Below are positions 1 through 8,934 of a stretch of DNA of 64,000 bases, one piece after another. Numbering within the stretch: the first letter of the stretch is position 1; each line of letters starts with the position of its first letter. Under the pieces are notes generated by a model. The model was not told the DNA's origin, did not search any database, and was given only the letters and a program-made list of their open reading frames with translations. The stretch comes from Aquilaria yunnanensis (taxonomy: Eukaryota > Streptophyta > Magnoliopsida > Malvales > Thymelaeaceae): NCBI GenBank assembly GCA_039654915.1, contig CM077593.1, positions 118,413,413 through 118,477,412 of the forward strand. The letters are read 5' to 3'. A program made the position numbers and the translations under genes.

Positions 1-56
1 TGATCCTTCATATATAGACTATATGCATCTGAAGTTGCTGTTTTGAGTGAAAAAAC

Positions 57-112
57 TTGTAGGATGCTACTACCAACATTTGACTTGTAGGATGCTATTA
101 CCAACATTTGAC
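57..112. repeat. 28-bp direct duplication
   Basis: Two back-to-back copies of a unit of about 28 bp containing GTAGGATGCTA and CCAACATTTGAC lie in the intron before the first visible kinase exon. The copies differ at about one position. This is a local tandem duplication with no apparent function. Confidence 0.7.
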
Positions 113-203
113 ATAGTGCAAAATTTTCCATCTGTTTATATTTCATAATGCCATCTTGAAAATCAAGCTTTCAGTTCAATGTTTCATATTGCATATCCAA
201 CAG

Positions 204-2189
204 ATCTTAAGGGGCTGGACCTGCAAAATGGAATGTTCACACTGAGACAGATTAAAGCTGCCACCAAGAACTTTGATGTATCAAACAAAATCGGTGAGGG
301 TGGTTTTGGATTAGTTTACAAGGTATTCAATCTTTTTGATGTATAGAAGATTTGCCTAAAATAAAATGTGTATATTAGAAATCAATTTGATCTGTTGTTG
401 ATGTAGTCATCAAGATTTATGTGATTTCCGATTCTGAATGTAGGGATTGTTGTCAGATGGAACAGTAATAGCAGTAAAGCAGCTTTCTTCTAAGTCAAAA
501 CAGGGAAATCGGGAGTTTGTGAATGAAATAGGCATGATATCTGCCCTGCAGCATCCCAATCTTGTGAAACTTTATGGATGTTGTGTTGAAGGGAACCAGA
601 TGTTGCTAATTTATGAGTACATGGAAAATAATTGTCTATCCCGTGCTCTTTTTGGTGAGTTCAGAACATCTATCGTTCAGGTCAAGTGTTTACTGAATCA
701 CGTGCTCATCCTGAGAATAAACTCAGACTTAACAATTTGCTTAATCATAGCAGGGAAGGATGAAATAGCGAAGCTCAAACTGGTCTGGCGAACCAGGTGG
801 AAAATTTGTCTTGGTATTGCCAGGGGATTGGCCTACCTATATGAGGATTCCAGGATAAAAATAGTACACAGGGATATCAAAGCAAACAATGTGCTGCTTG
901 ACAAGGATCTTAATGCAAAAATTACAGATTTTGGTTGGGCAAAGCTAAGTGAAGATGATGAAACACACATCAGCACTCGTATTGCCGGAACTGTGTAAGA
1001 TTCATTAAACAACTTACAAGATCATTTCTTGTTCCTTTTGGCCCTTGTTTCTGAACTGGTGATTATGGATCTTTCATATCTATTGACTAAGATAAGAAAT
1101 TCAAGCAACATTTTTTCCTTTTAATTTCTTCCAAAAGGATTTCAGTTTCATGTCTATTTTCTTCACAGTAGTTATATGGATCCTGAGTATGCCATGCGTG
1201 GTTACTTGACAAACAAAGCAGATGTCTATAGTTTTGGTGTTGTTGCACTGGAAACTGTTAGTGGAAAAAGCAACACAAACTACCGACCAAAGGAGGAATG
1301 TGTTTATCTTCTTGACTGGGTAAAGGATACACACCGAATTAGTGGTATCTGTTCCTTTTTAATTTTCATTCCATTAAAGCTGTAGGTTTTCCATGTTAGT
1401 ATCATCTTTTCTATCTATTTTGAGTTAACTGACATCTTGAACTTTCCCTCTTCCTTTTTCTTTGCTAGCTTCTTGTTATGAAATGTTGGTTATTAGTATT
1501 CAATGACCACATATTGCAATCACTGGAAAATTGTTTACAAATTTAAGACAACTTCAGTTTGGATATGCTGATCTCCTTACTCTATTATCTCTGGTAGGGG
1601 CTATGTGTTTCATTTCCTTTAAGTGTCAAGCAAATCGATATGGACATTCTTCCAAAGAACTTCGTTTAAGTTTTTTTTTTTTCTGGATGCATATTCTGTT
1701 TATGGTTTAGTTACATGACTTGTATTTCTACTTGTTCCTGCATTTTGAATCTTCTGAATCTCGTATTAGTTGCAATGCAGTTCTGACTGCATTTTTTATC
1801 TTCATCAAGCTTATGTTCTCCAAGAGCAGGGAAGTCTCTTAGAGTTGGTTGATCCTGCACTGGTGATACAATACTCATCTGAAGAGGCAACAGTGATGTT
1901 GAATGTTGCTCTTCTGTATACAAATGCATCCCCCACACTAAGGCCTTCTATGTCACAGGTGGTAAGCATCCTTGAGGGTAGAACTGCTGTTCAAGACCTT
2001 CTGTCAGATGCTGGGCTCTCCATGGTAAATTCTAAGTTCAGGGCTATAAGGAACCACTTCTGGCAAAGACCAAGCGAAACAGCAAGCATGTCATGCTATG
2101 TTCCATGTCCTGATTACTCACATTCAAACGAAGAAAGTGAAATGGGTGCTGGTCTTTTGAACGTTTGCTCAGCTCATTCTAACAAGTAG
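204..2189 (+). CDS. LRR receptor-like kinase, kinase-domain part (LRR-VIII-2 type), 5' truncated and perhaps defective
   Basis: This is the cytoplasmic kinase half of a plasma-membrane receptor-like Ser/Thr kinase. The ectodomain and membrane segment lie left of the window. Exons are about 204-322, 444-654, 754-994, 1169-1319 and a last exon ending at the stop at 2187-2189. Visible motifs are FTLRQIKAAT, the glycine loop GEGGFGLVYK, the ATP lysine in AVKQL, HRDIKANNVLL and PEYAMRGYLTNKADVYSFG. The wording matches the Arabidopsis At1g53430/At1g53440 group. Oddities: the magnesium loop reads DFGW where family members have DFGL, and the activation segment reads GTVSYMDPEY where GT.GYMAPEY is usual. 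The donor after LLDW at 1319/1320 leaves phase 0, but the conserved continuation (AYVLQEQGSLLELVDP) needs one more base. Only an unusual acceptor at 1769/1770, adding 13 residues, keeps frame. Family is certain; whether it is active is doubtful. Confidence 0.8.
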
Positions 2190-2570
2190 ATTTTTCATAT
2201 ATTTTTACCAAGTATATATATGTTAGAGGGAAAAGCCCTTTCTAGTTTGGATATTAGGCCCTGTACAATATCTCAAGAATAAGATGCATAGCTTCAAGCA
2301 ATGAAGGAGATAGCTCTTAAATGTGTAAACTCCGTCGTCTGAAATGTATGCATAGCTCAATAAAATCTGTCTCACAAATCTTGTACATAATAATACTAGT
2401 TCATGCAATACAAATCAAGCAGAGTAGTTAATTAATTGATCAAAACCTGAAAATTGGTAACTGTAACTTGGAAAGCAAGTAGCTTATCTGTTGCACTCTA
2501 GAGTTTTGGTAGTATAGGAATAGGATCAGCGAAAGCAACCATTTCGTGTAACTTTAACATGTAACCTTTA
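2190..2570 (+). other. 3' flank of the receptor kinase gene
   Basis: AT-rich sequence after the kinase stop codon, probably 3' UTR and downstream spacer. I see no ORF of substance and no clear repeat. Confidence 0.4.
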
Positions 2571-2574
2571 AATG

Positions 2575-3081
2575 CAACAAAAACCTGCCCAGTCACTAAC
2601 TAGCGATGGCAATGCGTCACTAACTATACTAACTAACAACGGCTATGCGTCAGTAACTAGCGACGGCTATGCGTCACTAACTACACTAACTAGCGACGCC
2701 GATGCATCACAAACTAGCGACGGCTATGCGTCACTAACTACACAAACTAGCGACGCCGATGCGTCACAAACTAGAGACGGCTATGTGTCACAAACTAGCG
2801 ACGGTAATGTGTCATTAACTACACTAAGTAGCGACGGCTACATGTCACTAATTAGCGACGGCGTCACTAACGCGCCGGCAGAAATCAATGCCAGAAAATT
2901 TGTGACAGTCTGTTTAGCGGCATTTAGCTGTCGCTAATTAGCGACGGTAGCCGTCGCTAAAAATTAGCAGCGAGTGATTAAGCAACGGACCTTTTAATGA
3001 CAGTTTACCGTCGCTAATTCATATTTAGTGAAGGCTGCCCGTTGCTAATGGCCGTCGCTAAATGGCTTTTCCCTTGTAGTG
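2575..3081. mobile_element. CACTA (En/Spm-type) element, right end with subterminal repeats
   Basis: The stretch ends at 3065-3081 in CTTTTCCCTTGTAGTG, the reverse complement of the CACTACAAGGGAAAAG type of CACTA terminus. Inside it, GCGACGG / CCGTCGC motifs occur in both orientations, including a perfect 10-bp inverted pair at 2938-2960 (TTAGCGACGG, 3-bp spacer, CCGTCGCTAA). The left part, about 2580-2880, is a degenerate tandem array. Such subterminal repeats are typical of plant CACTA elements. I could not find the matching left terminus, so this is a truncated or non-autonomous copy. No transposase is present. Confidence 0.7.
2580..2880. repeat. Degenerate tandem array of TAGCGACGG-ATGCGTCACTAAC units
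   Basis: Units of about 18-35 bp alternate TAGCGACGG (or TAGCGACGCC) with CTATGCGTCACTAAC and ACTACAC. Because the unit lengths are mostly multiples of three, frame + stays open for 121 codons and reads as a low-complexity Ser/Asp/Ala/Thr peptide. I treat that ORF as a by-product of the repeat. Confidence 0.75.
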
Positions 3082-4004
3082 GTTGTAATTTAAGTATTTG
3101 ACATCCATATAAATTAAACCTTAATTTTTAATCTATGCTTATTCACATATATGTATGAATTTTAACAAATAAAGTTTGTTCTAAGTCATATATATTAACA
3201 TAATGTCGTCGATCAATTTGTTCAAACAAATAATATGTTGATTTTATAAAGTTTAATGAAGGGAAAATTAGCTCATTTCACCTTATAATCAAGGTTGTAA
3301 ACAAACCAAAGGTACGTGAATATATCCTATCCATGTTCTTTTTGTTTAATTATGAACAAATATGAATATGAATAATAGAAGAACATAGTTTCTTTATTTG
3401 TATTTATTCGTTAACAATCACACTGTCATAAACTAAACGAACACATTGAGAACACAACTATTTAAATAAGCATGTTTATGAGCAATATGAATAAACGTAT
3501 TTATGAACAATATAAACAAATATAAATGAACAGAAGCAAAATATTAGGAATTAATGAATTTACCAAAAATAAATAAATGACTATAAATGAACAAATGGAC
3601 AAAAAAATAGATAAATAAATGAATGAACATTAATTGAAATATTTGTGAACATAACTAAACAAATGATACTTTATTCGTGTTCATTCATTTAATTTAAATA
3701 AATAAATAATTATTTTTATATTCATTTGTTTAATTAAATAAATGAATATAAACAAACTCATACTAGATGGTTCACAAATGACTCATGAAATGTTCTTTTC
3801 ACTTATAAATATATTTTAAAGATAATACTCGGAGCATCCTTAAATAAAATGGAAGTATGAGCCTTCGATTGAATTAGTTTCAATAATTTGAACCTTTGAT
3901 TGAATAAAAACAACCTTAAGCCCTTAATTAACGTGTTTAATTCATATTCTTGAAAGGCATAGTTGATTTTTTTTTCCATTTATAACAAGTGAAAGCTTAT
4001 AACC
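3082..4004. other. AT-rich spacer with repeated ATGAACA/TTCAT motifs
   Basis: No gene. From 3340 to 3790 the sequence is dominated by degenerate AAATGAACA, TTCGTTC and TTCATTT words in both orientations, which resembles worn non-autonomous DNA transposons. I could not define termini. Confidence 0.4.
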
Positions 4005-4012
4005 TATGAAAC

Positions 4013-4801
4013 TAGGGTATCGAGCCTGGGCCCATAAGGCTTGAGCTCAACCCCTTAGCTAAATGGTATTACCTGGGCTCAAGCTCAAATTGCTAGAGCC
4101 CAATTTTTTAGACTTGAGCTCGGCTTAAAGGCTCGCTAAGCTTGAGTGGTACATATAAAGCTTTTAGTATCAAAATTTATGATTTAGATGAAATATGTGG
4201 ACTAAATGTGTAATTTTCTACATAGATAAGCAAAGAAGGAAAAAAAATTATAAAAGCCTATCCCAAACTTAATAATCTTTTGTTACTCTACCCTAATTTT
4301 GTAAACTTTACAAAAAAAGCTACCACCTTCCTCTGTCAACTATTATGTCGATCTCGGACACAAAGTCAGTAGCAATTGTGATTGAAGGATCTAAGTCATA
4401 GGGGACTATTTCATTTCAGTCATGGTTTAGGCGAGGTTCGGTCAAGGTTCAGGCGAGGTTTGGCGAGGTTCATGCGAGGTTCGCCCAATGTTCAGATGAG
4501 GTTCGGCCATGGTTGAGGCAAGGTCAGTCAAGGTTTAGGTGAGGCATAGGGCTAAGATGGCAGATGAAGGGAGAAGAGACCAAGAGAGTTAGAGTTTCTT
4601 TTTTGGGCTAGGCTAGGGTCACTCTAATGTCAACTCATGAGAATTGAGCCTAGAAAAAAAACATGTAAATGCTCAATTAGGCTTGAAAAAAATTAGGGCC
4701 GAATATAACTAGGCCCCGAGCTCGGCTCGTTTAAATATCAAATTTGAAAATAGGCTGAAGCTTAGATAACTTCATAAAAGCCCTACCTATTTACACCCCT
4801 A
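4013..4801. mobile_element. Non-autonomous hAT element with perfect 8-bp target duplication
   Basis: A 789-bp element is flanked by the identical octamer TATGAAAC at 4005-4012 and 4802-4809. An 8-bp duplication is the hallmark of the hAT superfamily. The right end, ...TTTACACCCCTA, and the GAGCTCGGCTCGTTTAA motif near it are typical of plant hAT derivatives. The left end, TAGGGTATCGAGCC, is a diverged inverted counterpart. Subterminal GAGCTC/GGCTTGAGC words occur on both sides. There is no transposase ORF. Confidence 0.85.
4418..4546. repeat. GAGGTTCGG-type short tandem repeat inside the hAT element
   Basis: Roughly nine imperfect 11-14 bp units of the form GGTTCAGGCGAGGTTCGG lie in the middle of the hAT element. 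The spacing is irregular. Confidence 0.6.
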
Positions 4802-5099
4802 TATGAAACTATGCTTTTCTCACAAAACTTGAGGGAACAGAACCATAACATTTTGTTGATTATAAAATTTTTCCATACTTTAGTATCTTATGCATGGTTT
4901 TTTTTTTTTTGCACTTAGAATTTCATACTCTACAAAATTTTAAGGGTTGAGGATTTGGGAAAAAGAGTAACATATCTCGAACCAAGGTTGTGGGAGAGGC
5001 AGAGTGCAACCAATGCAATCCCACAGGGCTCTGAGACTTATGCATGTGTCTTATGAGTGATTCTACAATATACCCAAATCTAGCACAACATAATTGATA

Positions 5100-5333
5100 C
5101 TCCCTCCGTCCTAAATTCTTTGCACCATTCACTTTTCAGCAATTAATCTATGATTTTTTATTTTAGACATTTTAACATATAAATGAAAAACTTTTATGTG
5201 TGAATGATAAATCAAGACTTATAGTTTCTAAATATATTTTTTTTAATTTTTTTTAACTAACAATAATATAAAAAAATTCAAGTCAAACTAGCTTAAAAAA
5301 TCAAATGGATCAAAGAAATTAGGACGGAGGGAG
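5100..5333. mobile_element. CTCCCTCCGTCC MITE (Stowaway/mariner-like)
   Basis: A 234-bp AT-rich element begins CTCCCTCCGTCCTAA and ends TTAGGACGGAGGGAG. It is flanked by TA at 5098-5099 and 5334-5335, the expected mariner-type target duplication. Diverged relatives occur at 22445, 46290 and 52178. Confidence 0.88.
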
Positions 5334-5335
5334 TA

Positions 5336-5760
5336 CGATTTATCACTGTGCTTTAAAGTGAATGATCACATACATAACAGCGAGCACGAGCGAGAGCGGG
5401 GCCTTGAAGTTGAGGGGATGCATGATGAGAATGATGGATGCGACGCACATGAGTGGGCCCGCCTGTAATGCGAGCAATTTGTATTTGTGGGTCGAGCCCA
5501 GTGCCAGTGGGCAGAATAGAATAGAGGAAGGAAAGGCCGAAAGATATATTCCTCGCACCTTGTTGCGACACGTGGAGAACCGATTTGGTCATAATATCAA
5601 ATGCTCCTTTTGGATTGGCTGTGATTCAGCTTCGGCCAAAGCTGGCGGGCACAAAATATCTTCCCCTAGGATCTATATGCCATGGATGATTGGTTTCATC
5701 CCCCACCCATGGTGTTCAGTTTACGTGTAATAATTTTCTTTGGCAATGAAAGATGACCTA
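5336..5760. other. GC-richer spacer, unassigned
   Basis: ORFs of 70-120 codons are open on both strands here and overlap one another. None carries a recognisable motif. One AAAATATCT word sits at 5653-5661, too far from GIGANTEA to count as part of its promoter. I assign no gene. Confidence 0.3.
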
Positions 5761-5789
5761 TTGGTAAAATTGGCACGACATCACTTTTT

Positions 5790-6900
5790 TTTTTGGCCCC
5801 GTTTAGGGTTTAAATTTTTCCTTTAATTGTAATTATAGACGTCAAAATTTAATTGGATTAAAAAATATTAAATTTAATTTAAATTGTCTAGCTTATTTTT
5901 AAATTAATGCCCAAAATTTAAAAGCCCATCAATTTTAAAAACTACGAATTTTAAAAACCCAATTTTTTTAGAGCCCAAAAGCACATAACTGGATGACCCT
6001 AAATGAAGACTTATTATGCCATTTTAGCTAAAGTCCACTTTTGGCAAATTGGGCTTAAAAATCCAAAATGATTAAAGGCCATTATTTAACTCAAATATTC
6101 TAGAACACTCTAGAATGTTCCATTAATTATCTTTTTAAATTAAATAAATTGGATAATTAATAAGAGATAATTATCATATTTATTTTCTCTTAAGAAAAAT
6201 ACAAGAGATAAATACATGATAATTATCACATGTGATTCTTTTGAATCAAATCACATTCTTTTTACACCTATAAATAGACCCCCAAGGCTGAGAAGGAGAA
6301 GGAGGAGAATAAATTGAAGAGGCAAAAACTTAGAGAGAAAGAAAAATCTCTCTACAATAAGTTTTCTCCTGTTCTTTATGCTGATTAAGCACAAACGCCC
6401 GGCGAAAGAAGAGATCAACTTAAAAAAAGATTAAATCCCAATTTCGAGGCCAATTTTGAAGAACGTGACGAGGAATGCAAAGAACACGGGACAACACTGC
6501 ATCAAGTTCAAATCTAGATCCGGCAGAAGCAGTGAGAAATGTAAAAGATTTGTTTTTGTGCTGCGCGAAGTCAAACTTCAAGGAAAATGAGAAGGAAGCA
6601 GCAGACATTGCCCAAAGCCCCTAAGTCCAATGAGTACAACAGAAATCTTACACCGAAAGAAGCGGCAAGGACTTCGGTTCGTGTTCGTGCAAGATAAATC
6701 CGGAGTCCATGTTCATGAAGAGGCCGTTCGTGTCTCCACTAAAAGCTAGAAACGTTAATAAGAGGATTATGCACGTGAGAAGCAAGTTAGAGAGTCGATC
6801 CCCCAAAATCTCAGTTCTAAATTTTAATATTGTAATTTGTGTTACAATTAATTTCAAAGTGTAATTTTTACACGTAAAAATTGTGTGTACAGTAATATTT
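5790..6900 (+). other. Possible LTR or other retroelement-derived promoter and leader
   Basis: The region has a paired heat-shock-element-like motif (TTCTAGAA at 6098-6105, GAATGTTC at 6113-6120), a TATAAATA box at 6269-6276, and a purine-rich GAGAAGGAGAAGGAGG leader. This order is common in LTR and pararetroviral promoters. No termini, target duplication, primer-binding site or coding region could be fixed, so the class stays open. Confidence 0.3.
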
Positions 6901-7740
6901 CAAATTCATTCTCATAAAAAAAATCATATTCAAATCTTAAAAATAAAAAATAGATTTTGGAAGAATTTTACTTTATGTAAGGTCCAACTCAATTCAAATG
7001 TTGTTTAGTTGAGTTCCAATTTAGTGAGGCATGTCAACATGCATTCATTAAAATATTAACAATTCGTCATAAGGTTTTCGTAGCTATTTTAACATTGATA
7101 CATAAGAAACTTGAGTATAGAACTCTTTAACTTTATTCTCTTGCAAAATTTATTGTCTCATATTTTCCAATAAAAGGAATAAAAGATGTATCTTCAGTTA
7201 GTGTTGATATTTCCTACGAAGGTAGTAACATTATGTTGTGAACTCATACTAATTGACGTCATCAGCCTGAAATTGCAAAACAATTTCAGATCATCATGTT
7301 TATAGTAACTTTACAAATAATACCACTATACATTAAATAAATTACTTAGACAAGTTTGGGCTTCAAATGGTTGCCAAGTCACTTTAAACAATTGCAAATA
7401 CACATACATATGATTCTGTGTATGAAACTCAAATATGATTACCAAACTATATTCATAATTATATATATACACGCACATATATATATACCCGCACTGACTT
7501 CGTCAAATTTACATGCATGTTAGCTTAAGAAGTTTACAGTAAGGAGATTTTTTAGTCACCCTCATTTTACTTTCTTCCTAATTTGATTAGGGATTTGCCC
7601 TTAGAGCATCAGTTCATATTATTGCTTGAAACTGGCAAGTCTCATTCCCATGAAAGAATGGACTCATTTCTCCAAAATCTTAAACCATACTTACTTTAGA
7701 ATTTAAGTGAGCTTTGAATCCCAGTTGAACGGTTATTAGA
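6901..7740. other. AT-rich spacer upstream of the GIGANTEA promoter
   Basis: No gene recognised. There is a short TATATATACACGCACATATATATA stretch near 7460-7490. Confidence 0.35.
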
Positions 7741-7746
7741 TAGAGA

Positions 7747-8142
7747 AAAATATCTGTTAACATATCTTTATTTGGTTTAAATGTAAATCAACGGTCCATA
7801 TTTGAGCAACATGTATTCCAACGAGTGCACACACTACACCGGAGCACCACCTCAAAATATCTTGCACCGAAGCCAATAAGATATTCACCAGAACTCGTCT
7901 ACGTGTACACGCATGGACCAGAACCAAGGCTTCAAAATATCTTCCCGCATATCCAATAAAGTAATTTCGGAAAATCAACCACCAAGAGCAAAACCGTAAT
8001 TTTTTGAAACGAACTATTGACACGTGGCGTATGGATATATGTATGTACATGGGTACATACATGCCAAGCATCCATAATTCCATGTGGCGTGGACATCTTC
8101 GGGGAAAGGAAGGAAGCGAGAGTAAAATATCATCGCCACGTC
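7747..8142 (+). promoter_or_regulatory. GIGANTEA promoter: three evening elements and three ABRE-like sites
   Basis: The evening element AAAATATCT occurs exactly three times within 200 bp, at 7747-7755, 7854-7862 and 7934-7942. ABRE-like sites interleave and follow: TACGTGTA at 7900-7907, CACGTGGC at 8021-8028 (also a G-box), and GCCACGTC at 8135-8142 (GACGTGGC on the minus strand). Evening elements are bound by CCA1/LHY/RVE factors of the clock and drive dusk expression. The same combination is described for the Arabidopsis GI promoter. The sites lie about 50-450 bp before the likely transcript start. Confidence 0.8.
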
Positions 8143-8179
8143 TGAAACTCTTTGAATGAACAACAATCCTTCTAAAGAT

Positions 8180-8934
8180 CCTCTTTCCACTCTCTCCCCA
8201 GAAAAAAGATTTTCAGTTCTCTGAGCAACGGGAAAAAAGTAAAAAAAAAAAGGTTTATATATCTTGAAACAAACGGCTTTCTTTGCTGAAGGCTGGACTT
8301 TGTTAATCTAACCGGATTAGTTGCTCATCCCTGAGATTTTCTCACTACAAGCTCAGGTACTTCTAAAGATCTTTTTCTTAAAAAACAAAAAAATTATGAG
8401 AATTTGTTCTTTCTTTTCGCTTAGCTTCATCTGACCCCTCTGGAGTTTTTTGCTTTGTTTAGTTTTTTTCCTTTAAAATTATGCAATGGGTTTTTTTAAG
8501 CTCATTTTGGTTCAATATCTGTAGTGCTTTGAGCCCCCTTTTTCCCGGGGTTATTTTGGTTTATTTCTGATTGATGCTTATTGGGATGCTGGATTTTTAT
8601 TCAGTTGGCTGTTTTCGGGGTTTATAAGCCGAGAGTGACCAAAGCGGAGAGCTTTGAGAACAACAGTACAGTGTTCTGATATCCCATATTTTGTTCTTGA
8701 GAGTTTGCAGTAGCTTCTTGATTTTCTGCTCTAATTAAAGCTTAATTACTTGTTTCCCAGGTGGTGGATGTGGGATTTGTGGCTAGTTCTCCGCTTGGGA
8801 TGTTAAACTACGAAATCCTGATTCTTGATTGGTAACAGTACGGGTCAGCATGATGCTATGGTGGTTCGTGGTCTGTTGATAAGCTCAGAAGATCATATAT
8901 ATTTTTCGGATAGTGCATATATTTCTTAAATCTA
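8180..8934 (+). other. GIGANTEA 5' UTR with an intron
   Basis: The leader likely runs from about 8180 to a donor at 8356/8357 (CTCAG|GTACTT), then from an acceptor at 8760/8761 (TTTCCCAG|GTGG) to the start codon at 8935. Ends are inferred from splice consensus only. A leader intron is usual for GI genes. Confidence 0.5.

Noticed and set aside
2572..2937. 121-codon plus-strand ORF rich in Ser, Asp, Ala and Thr
   Set aside because: It is produced by translating the CACTA subterminal tandem array; no protein motif and no gene-like borders.
5653..5661. A further AAAATATCT evening-element word
   Set aside because: It lies about 2.1 kb before the promoter cluster and such a word occurs by chance in AT-rich DNA.
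5362..5730. 122-codon ORF overlapping two minus-strand ORFs
   Set aside because: All three compete for the same DNA, none has recognisable wording, and no splice or promoter context supports one.
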